Source: Geobacteraceae bacterium
GTDB lineage: Bacteria > Desulfobacterota > Desulfuromonadia > Geobacterales > DSM-12255
Assembly (NCBI GenBank): GCA_013377075.1
Contig: JACABD010000026.1
Location: 1-44,246 of the forward strand
Length of the DNA: 44,246 nt
Direction of reading: 5' to 3'
Numbering within the stretch: position 1 is the stretch's first letter; every line of letters starts with the position of its first letter. The notes under the pieces were generated by a model. The model was not told the origin of the DNA, did no database searches, and worked only from the letters and a program-made list of their open reading frames with translations. This document shows positions 8,512 to 18,601 of the stretch, piece by piece. The translations under genes and the position numbers were made by a program.

Positions 8512-9966
8512 TTACATGAACAGGGCCTTTTGAGCCAACTCAAGGAATACGCCAGGCAACACACCTGGAATCATTACGCCTGCAACCGCGATTATAAGAC
8601 AGAGTGCAAAGGCAGGAGTAAGCTTGACCCATGAAAACTCTTCAGTCGGATCCTTAAAGTACATAAACACCATTACCCTGAGGTAGTAATAGACTGAAGC
8701 TGCGCTGTTGAGAACACCAATGACTGCAAGCCAGATATAGCCAGCCTGTATAGCACCTGAGAAGAGATAGAATTTACCTATAAAGCCTGCTGCCGGCGGA
8801 ATTCCTGCAAGAGAAAAGAGGAATATACACATTGCCACACCAAGCATCGGATGTTTGTAACCAAAACCGGCATAGTCAGATACATTATTATTCTCTTCAC
8901 CTTTCTTACCAACAAGAATAATTATCGCAAATGCGCCAATATTCATGAATGCGTAGGAGAGCATATAGAAGAGAATACCGGCTGTTCCTACCGCATTACC
9001 TGCAGTAAAGCCAACAAGTACGTAACCGGCATGTGCTATCGAAGAATAGGCAAGCATACGTTTTATATTCTGCTGATAAAGTGCAGTAATATTGCCGACT
9101 GTCATCGTAAGAACTGCAAGCCCCCATAGAAGCCACGTCCACTCAGGCTTAAGCGCAGGAAGAGCAACAATAAAAACACGAAGAAATGCAGCGAAGCCGG
9201 CGGCTTTAGGTCCGACAGACATAAAAGCAGTAACTGGCGTAGGAGCACCTTCATAAACATCCGGAGTCCACATATGAAATGGTGCAGCAGCGATTTTAAA
9301 GGCAAAACCTGTTGCCATCATCAGCATACCTACCAACAGGAGTAGATTTGATGAATTCATGCCAGTCTGTGCTACGTATGATGCGATTTTTGCCAACTTG
9401 GTTGTACCAGTTGCGCCGTAAGTCAGCGCCATACCGTACACCAGAAATCCTGTTGAAAAGGACCCAAGAAGGAAATACTTGAGACCAGACTCATTGGACT
9501 TGATAGAGTTCCGGTTAAATCCGGCAAGAACATAAAGAGATACAGAGAGAAGTTCTAGTCCAAGGAAAATTGTCATCATGTCTGTGCCTGATGCCATGAA
9601 CATCATACCGACTGTAGAAAATAGAATTAAAGGGTAAATCTCGCCATGATTACAATTTTCGCGCTCAAGATACTTATCAGTTATCAGAATGCTCATTGCA
9701 GCTGAAATCAGAAAAACAACCTTAAAGAATATTGCAAAATTATCCTGAACTACCGTTCCACTGAAAGCTTCAGCTGGACATCCCCATCCGGAGACAGCAG
9801 AAAAGAGAGAAACTATGATTCCCCCAATACTGAGGTAACCCAGATAGGCTTTGCTTTCGCTCTTTACAAAAACATTTATTAGCAATAGAGCAAGCGCAAA
9901 TAGTGAGAGTATCACCTCAGGCGCTATCACAGCCAAGTTTATCGCTGGAATAACAATGTTTTCCAT
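8512..9966 (-). CDS. nuoN: NADH-quinone oxidoreductase subunit N
   Basis: A 484-residue antiporter-like membrane subunit of complex I, with about 14 predicted transmembrane helices. Conserved features include the helix-5 glutamate in FLGLELLSVSLYVLAGF, the lysine in SGLKYFLLGSFSTGF, AAPFHMWTPDVYEGAPTPVTAF, and NIKRMLAYSSIAHAGYVL. It forms one of the proton channels in the membrane arm. Length is normal for the family (E. coli NuoN is 485). The start has GGAGGA at good spacing. It is the last gene of the nuo operon, before a strong terminator. Confidence 0.96.
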   Translation of the reverse strand: MENIVIPAINLAVIAPEVILSLFALALLLINVFVKSESKAYLGYLSIGGIIVSLFSAVSGWGCPAEAFSGTVVQDNFAIFFKVVFLISAAMSILITDKYLERENCNHGEIYPLILFSTVGMMFMASGTDMMTIFLGLELLSVSLYVLAGFNRNSIKSNESGLKYFLLGSFSTGFLVYGMALTYGATGTTKLAKIASYVAQTGMNSSNLLLLVGMLMMATGFAFKIAAAPFHMWTPDVYEGAPTPVTAFMSVGPKAAGFAAFLRVFIVALPALKPEWTWLLWGLAVLTMTVGNITALYQQNIKRMLAYSSIAHAGYVLVGFTAGNAVGTAGILFYMLSYAFMNIGAFAIIILVGKKGEENNNVSDYAGFGYKHPMLGVAMCIFLFSLAGIPPAAGFIGKFYLFSGAIQAGYIWLAVIGVLNSAASVYYYLRVMVFMYFKDPTEEFSWVKLTPAFALCLIIAVAGVMIPGVLPGVFLELAQKALFM

Positions 9967-10008
9967 CTATATCCTCCGGTATCTTTTTAACGGATGTACA
10001 AAATCGTG

Positions 10009-11631
10009 TTACGGATGACCAGCAGGCTTTCCTGTTGGCATTGCAGGATGTCCTTGCGGCATTTCAACTGGCTGTGACTGTTGTGGCATTCCTTCAGGTA
10101 TTGCACCCTGTGGCATCATTTGTATAGCCTGTGGTGCAGGTGCCGGAGCCTTGCGACTCATGGCAATTACCTTATCAAGTGCAGGTGCCATTGTCTTTGT
10201 AAAGGGAGTCGGATTAAAGCCCATGAAGAAAATAAGGAACACAAGCGGAAGCATTATGGCAATTTCACGACCATTCAAGTCCTCAAGCTTCTGATTCTTC
10301 GGATTATCAAGTTTGCCAAACATAACTCTCTGGAACATCCAGAGCATGTAGACTGCAGAAAGGATTACGCCACTTGAAGCAATAATAGTGTACCAGCGTA
10401 GCTTACTTTCGAAGGCTCCGAGGAGAACCAGAAACTCACCGACAAATCCATTAGTTCCTGGAAGGCCAATTGATGAGAAGGTAACAATCATGAAGATTGT
10501 TGCAAAAATAGGCATTTGCTTGGCGAGTCCACCGAAGTCGGTAATAAGTCTCGTATGCCTACGTTCATAAATGAAGCCAACGATAAGGAAGAGCGCGCCT
10601 GTCGAAACCCCGTGATTGAGCATCTGGAGCATACCGCCTTGAAGTCCCATCTGATTAAGAGCAAACACGCCGAGCATTACAAAACCGAGGTGAGCAACAG
10701 AGGAATAGGCAACGAGTTTTTTTACGTCTTCCTGCACCATTGCAACAAGTGAAGCATAGATGACGCCAATAACTGAAAGCGTAGCGATAAGCGGGGTAAA
10801 TCTATCCATTGCATCAGGGAAGAGCGGTATTGCAAAACGGACATAACCATAGGTACCCATTTTAAGGAGAACAGCTGCAAGTATTACTGAACCTGCTGTC
10901 GGCGCTTCTGTATGTGCATCAGGCAACCATGTATGAAGCGGGAACATAGGCACCTTGATTGCAAACGCAAGAGCAAAAGCAAGAAACATCCATGTCTGTG
11001 TTGCAGGGTCAAGATTTAGACCGAAGAAGTTAACAAGACTGAAGTCGGTCATTCCTGCGTTGAGTCCCTTGAAATAAAGAGCGATCAAAGCAACAAGCAT
11101 CAGCAACGATCCGACCATTGTGTAGATGAAGAACTTAACTGCTGCATAAATTCTGTTTTTACCACCCCAGATACCAATGATAAAGTACATCGGAATCAAC
11201 ATTACTTCCCAGAAAATGTAGAACAGGAAGAGGTCAAGGGAGATGAATGCCCCAAGCATCCCGACCTGAAGGAGAAGTAGACAAGCCATATACCCTTTAA
11301 CCTTCTCTGTTACTGCTGTCCATGTAGAAAGGACTGCAATCGGCATGATAAAGGTTGTCAGCATTACCAGCCAGAGGCTGATGCCGTCGATACCAACCTT
11401 GTAGTTCATCTTGAAGGGACCAGCGTGTATCCAGGGAACGCTCTGAACAAACTGGTATTCTGCATTTGTGACAAAGCCGGTCACAAGCGGAATTGAGACG
11501 ATAAACGTCACAACAGTAACCGCCAGTGTGAACCCTCTAAGCAGGGTATGATTGCCGCTCGGGATGAACAGCAGAAGAATAACCCCTGCTAGCGGCAAAA
11601 AGGTCATCAGGCTCAGGATAACTTCATTCAT
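10009..11631 (-). CDS. nuoM: NADH-quinone oxidoreductase subunit M, with P/Q/M-rich tail
   Basis: A 540-residue antiporter-like subunit in the membrane arm of complex I. Diagnostic stretches are FLFYIFWEVMLIPMYFIIGI with the channel glutamate, KVPMFPLHTWLPDAHTEAPT, and DVKKLVAYSSVAHLGFVM. E. coli NuoM is about 509 residues; the extra length here is a C-terminal tail of about 45 residues after ALDKVIAMSRKA, rich in Pro, Gln, Met and Gly, with no predicted helix. The tail should face the cytoplasm or periplasm beyond the last helix and its job is unknown. It has an AAAGGAG ribosome site and is 41 bp downstream of nuoL. Confidence 0.96.
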   Translation of the reverse strand: MNEVILSLMTFLPLAGVILLLFIPSGNHTLLRGFTLAVTVVTFIVSIPLVTGFVTNAEYQFVQSVPWIHAGPFKMNYKVGIDGISLWLVMLTTFIMPIAVLSTWTAVTEKVKGYMACLLLLQVGMLGAFISLDLFLFYIFWEVMLIPMYFIIGIWGGKNRIYAAVKFFIYTMVGSLLMLVALIALYFKGLNAGMTDFSLVNFFGLNLDPATQTWMFLAFALAFAIKVPMFPLHTWLPDAHTEAPTAGSVILAAVLLKMGTYGYVRFAIPLFPDAMDRFTPLIATLSVIGVIYASLVAMVQEDVKKLVAYSSVAHLGFVMLGVFALNQMGLQGGMLQMLNHGVSTGALFLIVGFIYERRHTRLITDFGGLAKQMPIFATIFMIVTFSSIGLPGTNGFVGEFLVLLGAFESKLRWYTIIASSGVILSAVYMLWMFQRVMFGKLDNPKNQKLEDLNGREIAIMLPLVFLIFFMGFNPTPFTKTMAPALDKVIAMSRKAPAPAPQAIQMMPQGAIPEGMPQQSQPVEMPQGHPAMPTGKPAGHP

Positions 11632-11672
11632 TGAATCTGCTCCTTTAGTAACTCAAACAGTCTTTAAGTCTG

Positions 11673-13667
11673 TTAACGGAAAACGTAAAACGCGATAATG
11701 CCGACAACACCAAGTGCCATACCCATTGCATAGTTATGAATATAACCAGACTGCAGCCCTTTGAGGCCGGCAGAAAATGCCATGACAAGCTTTGCTGTGC
11801 CGTTTACTACGCCATCTACGATGACAACATCAAACCCTTTCCAGAGAAGGTTGCCGAAGGATTTACAGGGGTTTACAAAGAGAAAATCATAGATTTCGTC
11901 CATGTACCACTTATTGTAGACAGCTTTGTGAAGGGCAGGGAATGTTGAAGTAAACTTCCCAGGGAGAGACTTGTTAGCCATATACATGGTAAAGGCAATT
12001 GTTATGCCGATACAGGCAACAACAACTGAAAATCCCATCAACCCCCACTCAAGTGCATGACTGTGATGTGCTCCGGCATGTGCGTAAGTTTTACCGTATT
12101 CATTAGCGAGCTCGAAAACGGGATCTAGCCAATGCTCAAAGTAGTTAGGAAGCATGCCCATCAGCTTGGGCATACCGATGAAACCACCGACTACTGCGAG
12201 AAATCCAAGAACCATAAGAGGAATTGTGATGACCAGTGGTGACTCATGCAGGTATTCTTTAACTTTAGGATTAATTCTGCACTCACCGAAGAAGGTCATG
12301 AAAACAAGACGGAACATGTAGAATGCGGTGAAGCATGCAGCAAGGCAGCCGACACCCCAGAGAACAATATTAACACTGCCATGATAAGGGTTGGCAAATG
12401 CCTGCCAAAGGATCTCATCCTTTGAGAAGAAGCCGGAGAAACCTGGAATACCGGCAATTGCAATTGTTGACACAAGAAAGGTAATGAAAGTGATAGGCAT
12501 TGCTTTCTTAAGACCACCCATGTTCCGCATATCCTGTGCATCGTCATGGAGGTGTCCTTTATGAAGAGCATGGTGCATCGCATGGATAACAGAACCGGAA
12601 CCAAGAAAGAGACAAGCCTTGAAGAATGCGTGTGTCATCAGGTGGAAGATACCTGCACCAAAAGCACCGACACCCATCGCCAGGAACATGAAACCAAGCT
12701 GGGAAACAGTAGAGTATGCAAGTACGCGTTTGATATCATTTTGGGCAGTACCGATAGTTGCAGCAAATATAGCAGTAGCAGCACCGACGACAGCGATAAC
12801 AAGCATTGTCTCAGGCGCTTTGATGAATACGAAGCTCATTCTGCCTATCATGTACACACCGGCTGTTACCATTGTAGCTGCGTGGATAAGTGCTGATACA
12901 GGTGTCGGGCCTTCCATCGCATCAGGTAGCCAGGTGTAGAGAGGTATCTGTGCCGATTTACCAGTCGCGCCGACAAAAAAGCAGAGAGTTGCAATCGTCA
13001 CAACACCACCATAAGGGAGGAGATGGGAGGCAGCCTTGATCTCTGTGAAGTTGATTGTCCAGACATTATGGTTACTGCCGAGCCACCAGTAAAGCGTGAA
13101 CAGACCAATGAGGAAGCCGAAGTCGCCTACCCTGTTCATAACAAATGCTTTTTTTGCAGCGTCGCCAGCGGATTTTTTTTCAAAGTAGTAACCGATGAGG
13201 AGATAAGAACAGAGACCTACGCCCTCCCAACCGATAAACATGACAAGCATATTTGCGCCAAGAACAAGCAGAAGCATGGACATACAGAAAAGGTTGAGAT
13301 AGGCAAAAAATCTGTAGAAGCCTTCTTCCCCGTGCATGTAGCCGATTGAGTAAAGGTGAATAAGCGTGCCTACACCTGTAACAACCATGATCATAACAGC
13401 TGACAGGGGGTCAACAAGGAAGGCCATATCGGCCTTGAATGTTCCGGCCTGGATCCAGGTAAAAATAACTTTTTCAAAAACTCTCTGTTCTGCAGGACGT
13501 CCGATGAGATCCATCAGTATCCCGCAAGAGACCACAAAAGATGAACCAATAGCAACCGTACCGATGGTGCCGATGATCGCCTCATTCTTGATCTTCTTGC
13601 CTAAAAGGCCGTTGATCAGAAATCCAATCAAAGGGAATAGTGGTATGAGCCATACATTGTCAAGCAT
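11673..13667 (-). CDS. nuoL: NADH-quinone oxidoreductase subunit L
   Basis: A 664-residue distal antiporter-like subunit of complex I, carrying the long lateral helix at its C-terminus. Characteristic sequences are VMFIGWEGVGLCSYLLIGYYF, AQIPLYTWLPDAMEGPTPVSA, DIKRVLAYSTVSQLGFMFLA, and HAFFKACLFLGSGSVIHAMH. It is about 50 residues longer than E. coli NuoL (613), partly through a His-rich loop (KTYAHAGAHHSHALEWG). The start has AAGGAG. It lies between nuoK and nuoM in the usual order. Confidence 0.97.
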   Translation of the reverse strand: MLDNVWLIPLFPLIGFLINGLLGKKIKNEAIIGTIGTVAIGSSFVVSCGILMDLIGRPAEQRVFEKVIFTWIQAGTFKADMAFLVDPLSAVMIMVVTGVGTLIHLYSIGYMHGEEGFYRFFAYLNLFCMSMLLLVLGANMLVMFIGWEGVGLCSYLLIGYYFEKKSAGDAAKKAFVMNRVGDFGFLIGLFTLYWWLGSNHNVWTINFTEIKAASHLLPYGGVVTIATLCFFVGATGKSAQIPLYTWLPDAMEGPTPVSALIHAATMVTAGVYMIGRMSFVFIKAPETMLVIAVVGAATAIFAATIGTAQNDIKRVLAYSTVSQLGFMFLAMGVGAFGAGIFHLMTHAFFKACLFLGSGSVIHAMHHALHKGHLHDDAQDMRNMGGLKKAMPITFITFLVSTIAIAGIPGFSGFFSKDEILWQAFANPYHGSVNIVLWGVGCLAACFTAFYMFRLVFMTFFGECRINPKVKEYLHESPLVITIPLMVLGFLAVVGGFIGMPKLMGMLPNYFEHWLDPVFELANEYGKTYAHAGAHHSHALEWGLMGFSVVVACIGITIAFTMYMANKSLPGKFTSTFPALHKAVYNKWYMDEIYDFLFVNPCKSFGNLLWKGFDVVIVDGVVNGTAKLVMAFSAGLKGLQSGYIHNYAMGMALGVVGIIAFYVFR

Positions 13668-13711
13668 TACGGACTCCTTAGAGTAAAATGATTCGTTAGG
13701 GGGTCAACCGA

Positions 13712-14014
13712 CTACCACTTCAACAAGTTCATATCTTCAACATCAATCGTCTCACGATTTTTATAGAATGAAATCATAAGAGCAAGACCGACCGCTGCTT
13801 CAGCTGCAGCAACAGCCAGTATAAAAAGGACGAAAATCTGACCATCCATGTTGCCAAGATATTTGGAGAAGGCAATGAAGGAGAGGTTTACGGAGTTTAG
13901 CATCAGCTCGATGCACATGAAAATAACAATCGCATTTCTACGAGTCAGAACACCGATCATGCCGATAACAAAGAGTATTGCGCTTAAATAGAGGTAACTG
14001 TTTACGGAAAGCAT
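13712..14014 (-). CDS. nuoK: NADH-quinone oxidoreductase subunit K
   Basis: A 100-residue three-helix membrane subunit, the same length as E. coli NuoK. The conserved FMCIELMLNSVNLSFIAFS segment carries the membrane glutamate needed for proton translocation, and AVAAAEAAVGLALMI holds the second. It belongs to the central part of the complex I membrane arm with NuoJ and NuoA. A ribosome site (CAGGAG) precedes the ATG, and nuoJ ends 18 bp upstream. Confidence 0.96.
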   Translation of the reverse strand: MLSVNSYLYLSAILFVIGMIGVLTRRNAIVIFMCIELMLNSVNLSFIAFSKYLGNMDGQIFVLFILAVAAAEAAVGLALMISFYKNRETIDVEDMNLLKW

Positions 14015-14032
14015 TGATATATCTCCTGGCTC

Positions 14033-14536
14033 TTACAGTTTTTTCTTGGCAAGGATAACAGCTCCGACCATAGCGGCAAGGAGCAGAATCGAGACAATCT
14101 CAAAAGGCAGAATATAATCGGTGAACAGGTATTTTCCAATCAGTTCTGTATGCCCATATTTCGTAAGCATGGCTGTGTCAACAGCTCCCTTCATGCCGGT
14201 GAGAGAACTTCTACCTATTACTGTAAATGTAAGCACAAGCATTAAAATGCCTGTCATCGAACTAAGGAAAATCGCATGCTTACCTCTTCTTACACTTTCA
14301 GTCCGTACATTCAGAAGCATTATTACAAAGACTATAAGAACCATTATTGCGCCAGTATACGCAATTACCTGTATTGCCGCCATGAAAGGCGCTTCAAGCA
14401 TTACATAGAGAACTGCCAGACACAGGAAGGTTAGAATCATTGATAAAGCGCTGTTTATCGGGTTTTTGTTTGTAATCACCAGAATACTGGCGATTACTGC
14501 TATTGCTGCGACAATGAGGAAAAACAGGGTTTCCAT
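14033..14536 (-). CDS. nuoJ: NADH-quinone oxidoreductase subunit J
   Basis: A 167-residue membrane subunit with five predicted helices. The signature AIQVIAYTGAIMVLIVFVIMLLNV, containing the third-helix tyrosine-glycine region that rearranges in the coupling mechanism, is intact. It packs against NuoK and NuoA near the quinone tunnel. AAAGGAG precedes the start, and nuoI ends ten bases upstream, consistent with tight translational linkage. Confidence 0.95.
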   Translation of the reverse strand: METLFFLIVAAIAVIASILVITNKNPINSALSMILTFLCLAVLYVMLEAPFMAAIQVIAYTGAIMVLIVFVIMLLNVRTESVRRGKHAIFLSSMTGILMLVLTFTVIGRSSLTGMKGAVDTAMLTKYGHTELIGKYLFTDYILPFEIVSILLLAAMVGAVILAKKKL

Positions 14537-14546
14537 TGCTGCTCCT

Positions 14547-14945
14547 TTATCTCTTTTCTAGCAGTCGTTCTTTGGAAAAAACAAAATCTTCACGCTTATA
14601 ATTTGCAAGCTCGAATGCCTGAGTCATACCCAGTGCATCAACGGGGCAGGCCTCCACACAGAACCCGCAAAAGATGCAACGCAACATGTCAATTTCATAG
14701 GTTGCGGCAAATTTCTCATGGTTTCTATCTTCACCAGCCTCGACTGTGATGCACTTTGCAGGACATACTGTAGGGCAGAGATAGCAGGCAACACACTTGG
14801 CGCTGTCATGAGAAACCTTGAGGGTGTGCAGACCACGAAAATTAGGCGAAACATTAGGCCTTTCCTCCGGGTACTGGAGTGTCACGGCCTTCTTGAACAT
14901 ATGACTGAACGTTATTTGCAGACCTTTTATCAGGGGTACTATCAT
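14547..14945 (-). CDS. nuoI: NADH-quinone oxidoreductase subunit I (two [4Fe-4S])
   Basis: A 132-residue ferredoxin-like subunit of the peripheral arm. The two cluster motifs are CVACYLCPTVCP and CIFCGFCVEACP, which bind clusters N6a and N6b and pass electrons from NuoG to NuoB. The N-terminal GLQITFSHMFKKAVTLQYPE docks on the membrane arm and matches the family. It is somewhat shorter than E. coli NuoI (180) because the C-terminal tail is short. GAGGATA gives the ribosome site. Confidence 0.96.
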   Translation of the reverse strand: MIVPLIKGLQITFSHMFKKAVTLQYPEERPNVSPNFRGLHTLKVSHDSAKCVACYLCPTVCPAKCITVEAGEDRNHEKFAATYEIDMLRCIFCGFCVEACPVDALGMTQAFELANYKREDFVFSKERLLEKR

Positions 14946-14987
14946 TTGCGTATCCTCTCCAGAGAGTCAGTCGGGAAGTTGGTAATC

Positions 14988-16031
14988 TTACTTGAACAGT
15001 GTTATCCAGAAAGCGTTGCCCATAATCAGGAACAGTGCGATTGGCAGGAAGCACTTCCACCCAAGGCTCATAAGTTGATCGTAGCGATACCGTGGATAAG
15101 TTGCACGAATCCACATCATCACGAAGAGCAGGAAATATACCTTTCCGACAAAGTTGATTACCGGGTGAAACGGCCCGTGCCAGCCACCTAAAAAGAGTGT
15201 CGTTGTAACAGCACTTGCAGTTACCATATTTGCGTACTCAGCCATGAAGAACATAGCGTACTTCATACTGGAGTACTCGGTGCAAAAACCAGATACCAGT
15301 TCTGTTTCAGCCTCTGGTAAGTCAAAAGGTGTGCGATTAAGCTCAGCAAGTGAAGCGATAAAGAAGATAATTCCTGCTACAAAGATGAATGGGTTGCGGA
15401 ATATATACCATCCGAAAAGCCCTGCCTGATTGGCAACTATTGTCTGAAGGGAGAGTGATTCCGACAACATGAATACACAGACGATAGTCAAGCCGACAGT
15501 AAGCTCATAAGAGATCATCTGAGCAGAAGCCCTAAGTCCTCCAAGCAGCGAATACTTGCTGTTTGATGACCAACCGGCAAGCACTATACCGTAAACACCC
15601 ATTGAAGCGGCGGCAAGTATATAGAGTACACCGACATTAACATCGAGTATTGATCCTGTGCTGTCAGTATAACCGGCAATCTGGAGGGGAATCTTGTATC
15701 CGGCGAATGTAATTGAATCACCGAAAGGGATTACCGCAAAAGATATGAACGCAGGTATTAGCGAAACGAGTGGCGCAATAACAAATGCAAATTTATTTGC
15801 CTGAGCAGGAATAATCTCTTCTTTGAAAAAGAGCTTGATTCCGTCGGCAATGGGTTGCAAAAGACCTTTTGGGCCGGTTCTGTTAGGTCCGATTCGAACC
15901 TGCATAAACCCGATAAGCTTTCGCTCGGCATACGTTGCATATGCGACAGTAAGCAGGACAAATACAAATGCCACAAGCACCTTAAGTATCATTGCTCCGT
16001 AGTATATGAGCGGCAGTCCTAATATTTCCAT
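14988..16031 (-). CDS. nuoH: NADH-quinone oxidoreductase subunit H
   Basis: A 347-residue membrane subunit with about eight helices that forms the quinone-access tunnel between the two arms. The conserved [32 protein letters not shown] region and the [27 protein letters not shown] loop are intact, including the acidic residues that couple quinone reduction to proton movement. Its AAGGGGAAG ribosome site is clear. Gene order nuoG-nuoH-nuoI is canonical. Confidence 0.97.
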   Translation of the reverse strand: MEILGLPLIYYGAMILKVLVAFVFVLLTVAYATYAERKLIGFMQVRIGPNRTGPKGLLQPIADGIKLFFKEEIIPAQANKFAFVIAPLVSLIPAFISFAVIPFGDSITFAGYKIPLQIAGYTDSTGSILDVNVGVLYILAAASMGVYGIVLAGWSSNSKYSLLGGLRASAQMISYELTVGLTIVCVFMLSESLSLQTIVANQAGLFGWYIFRNPFIFVAGIIFFIASLAELNRTPFDLPEAETELVSGFCTEYSSMKYAMFFMAEYANMVTASAVTTTLFLGGWHGPFHPVINFVGKVYFLLFVMMWIRATYPRYRYDQLMSLGWKCFLPIALFLIMGNAFWITLFK

Positions 16032-16079
16032 GCTATCATCTTCCCCTTCTTACAGGATGTTAGACCCTTGGCAAAACTG

Positions 16080-18560
16080 CTATTTGCTGACGGTTACGTA
16101 AGTTACAGGTGATCCGGTTACTATTGAATTAATCGAGTTCTTATCAAAATGGTATGGTGCAAAGGCAAGACCCTCAGGCATTCTGAGAGCTACCTTTAAC
16201 TTCAGCGTCAGTTCACCGGAAGCTGATTTAACTTTAACGCTGTCACCATCAACAACGCCCAGCTTCGCAGCGTCCTTGCGTCCAAGCTCAATATACTGCT
16301 CTGGGCAAACAAGCATTGGACCTTCACCAAAACGCGACATTGTGCCGCAATGGTAAAGAGAGCTGCCAATTACAAGGGCAAATTTACCATCTTCAGGGGC
16401 AGTATTGATGCCTGTGACAGCTATAAGCTTCGGTGATAAAGTTACCGGATATACACAGCCCTCATCACCTAATTTATCGAACGAAAGGCCTTCATAACCA
16501 GAGACGGTAGAAGCAATTTCTTTCAGAAGTTCTGCAGCATCAGCCGAGACAGTATTTCCTGAAACATTAACTATAAGTGCAGAGAATATTTCCCTATCAC
16601 TTCTGGACTGTCCAACCGCTTTGATTGCCTTTGTAATACGTTGCACAGCACGACCAGCACTTGTGAATGTACCGCACTTCTCCGCAAATGATTTGACAGG
16701 AAGTACAACATCAGCCATAGCAGCTGTTTCAGTAAGGAACATATCCTGAACAACCATGAATGGAACTGCATCAAGCGCCTTTGTAACTTTGACACGATCG
16801 GGATAGGAAACTACTGGGTTTTCACCGGCAACGTAGAGGACCTTAACGGATCCACTGATACAGCCGCCAATAATCGCCGCAGCGTCCATTCCACCTGTAG
16901 TCGGATGGATGGCAAGGTCTGCTGCTCCCTGGCTGTTGTTTTTCTCACCGAGAACCAGTACACCACACCCTTCCTTACCGAATTTACCAGTGAGAATGGC
17001 CAGGTTTGAAATTGCATAGGCAAGTTCTGCATTGTGGCCAGGATAAGCTAGACCAGTAGGCATAAGAATGAGTGCTTTTTCTGCTTTTGCATAGTCACGG
17101 GCAAGCGCACTGATTGACTCAACTGAAACTCCAGTAGTTACAGCAGCTTCTGCAAGTGATATTGCTGCAAGAGCGGTCTTTAACTGATCAAAACCGTTTG
17201 CTGAAGTATCTGCTAGACCTTCTTCGACAAGGACTTTTGCAAGGGCATTTACAAGAACTATTTCACTACCAGGCCTGTGAATCATTGTTTTTGCATCAGG
17301 CAACTTAGTAAGTTTGCCGAATTTATCTGAAATGATTCGAAGGTCGACCCCTTGGCGCTTAACACCCAGATTTATCTCGAATCCTATTACGGGATGAGTT
17401 TCATAGGCATCACTCTTTACAACGAGAAGCAGATCTGTTTTCTTGATGTCAGCAATAACCGAAGGAGATGCGGTAATACCAAAACTTTCCTTCATCCCTT
17501 TGGTAAGAGCCGAATGGGCGTAACCGGCGGAATGATCAATACTGTCTGTTCCAAGAGCTGTTTTGAAAAGCTTTCCAGCAAGAAGTAACTCTTCATTTGT
17601 AAGTCTCGGTGTGACAAGTGCTGCAATAGATGCTGAATTGACAGATTTCTGTTCTTTAAGCTTCGAAGTTACCAGTTCAAGAGCCTCGTCCCATGTTGCA
17701 GGGACTAGGGATCCATTTTTGCGGATTAAAGGGGTTTTCAGTCGCTTGTCACTGTTTATGAACTGGTAGCCAAAACGACCACGGCCGCAAAGCTGACCAT
17801 TATGGAAGCCCTGATCTTCATTGTAGATTGTTGTCAGAACCTTGTCGTCCTTGACTCCGAGGGTAAGCTGACAACCGGTACTACAATATGAGCAGACGGA
17901 ATTGACCTTTTTAAGAGCCCACCATCTTGCCTTGAACTTGAATGGTTTGGCAATGAGTGCACCAACAGGGCAGACAGATATACACGATCCGCAGTATTCG
18001 CAGTCGAGCTTATCATCAAAAGGAGTGCCGATTTTTGCTTCTATACCGCGATTGATAAATGAGTATGCACCAAATGATACAATTTCGTCACATATCCTTG
18101 AACATTTGCCACAATGAATGCAGCGGTTCTGATCGCGTTCTATAAGTGGGTTTTCGTAGTCAATATCCCAACGAAATTTCTCGTCTGTGAAGGTATTTTT
18201 TTCTACCTTGTATTCGTAAGTCAAATTCTGAAGATCGCAATCACCAGCAGCATCGCATACAGGACAGTCAAGTGGGTGCTTTAGTAAAAGTAGTTCCAGC
18301 ACTAACTTCCTTGCCTTGATTATTTCGTCAGTTGCGGTACGTACCAGCATCCCTTCAGATACAGGAGTAGTACATGCAGGGATGAGACGCCCTTTCATTT
18401 GCTCAACTTCAACCAGACACATACGACAGCCGCCGAACGGATGAAGTTTTTTGTCATGGCAGAGAATCGGAATTCTGATTCCTGCTGCCTTGGCTGCATC
18501 GTATATAGTAGCTTCTGGAGCTACGGAAACCTGTATGTCGTCTATAGTAACATTAACCAT
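16080..18560 (-). CDS. nuoG: NADH-quinone oxidoreductase subunit G (multi Fe-S)
   Basis: An 826-residue peripheral-arm subunit. Cluster motifs in order are: [2Fe-2S] with Cys34, Cys45, Cys48 and Cys63; the His/Cys cluster with His95, Cys99, Cys102 and Cys108; two ferredoxin-type [4Fe-4S] sites at Cys147-157 and Cys187-197; and an N7-type site at Cys223, Cys226, Cys230 and Cys258. The C-terminal 550 residues form a molybdopterin-oxidoreductase-like domain that in complex I carries no metal centre. The protein relays electrons from NuoF/NuoE towards NuoI. The N7-type cysteines, absent from many complex I enzymes, are all present here. GAGGGC precedes the ATG. Confidence 0.95.
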   Translation of the reverse strand: MVNVTIDDIQVSVAPEATIYDAAKAAGIRIPILCHDKKLHPFGGCRMCLVEVEQMKGRLIPACTTPVSEGMLVRTATDEIIKARKLVLELLLLKHPLDCPVCDAAGDCDLQNLTYEYKVEKNTFTDEKFRWDIDYENPLIERDQNRCIHCGKCSRICDEIVSFGAYSFINRGIEAKIGTPFDDKLDCEYCGSCISVCPVGALIAKPFKFKARWWALKKVNSVCSYCSTGCQLTLGVKDDKVLTTIYNEDQGFHNGQLCGRGRFGYQFINSDKRLKTPLIRKNGSLVPATWDEALELVTSKLKEQKSVNSASIAALVTPRLTNEELLLAGKLFKTALGTDSIDHSAGYAHSALTKGMKESFGITASPSVIADIKKTDLLLVVKSDAYETHPVIGFEINLGVKRQGVDLRIISDKFGKLTKLPDAKTMIHRPGSEIVLVNALAKVLVEEGLADTSANGFDQLKTALAAISLAEAAVTTGVSVESISALARDYAKAEKALILMPTGLAYPGHNAELAYAISNLAILTGKFGKEGCGVLVLGEKNNSQGAADLAIHPTTGGMDAAAIIGGCISGSVKVLYVAGENPVVSYPDRVKVTKALDAVPFMVVQDMFLTETAAMADVVLPVKSFAEKCGTFTSAGRAVQRITKAIKAVGQSRSDREIFSALIVNVSGNTVSADAAELLKEIASTVSGYEGLSFDKLGDEGCVYPVTLSPKLIAVTGINTAPEDGKFALVIGSSLYHCGTMSRFGEGPMLVCPEQYIELGRKDAAKLGVVDGDSVKVKSASGELTLKLKVALRMPEGLAFAPYHFDKNSINSIVTGSPVTYVTVSK

Positions 18561-18601
18561 CTTGCCCTCTGTTCTCCCTCGGGATTTCTCAGGTAAAACC
18601 G

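Noticed and set aside
12296-13686. Plus-strand ORFs opposite nuoL
   Set aside because: They are antisense to a well conserved gene, without start signals or protein similarity.
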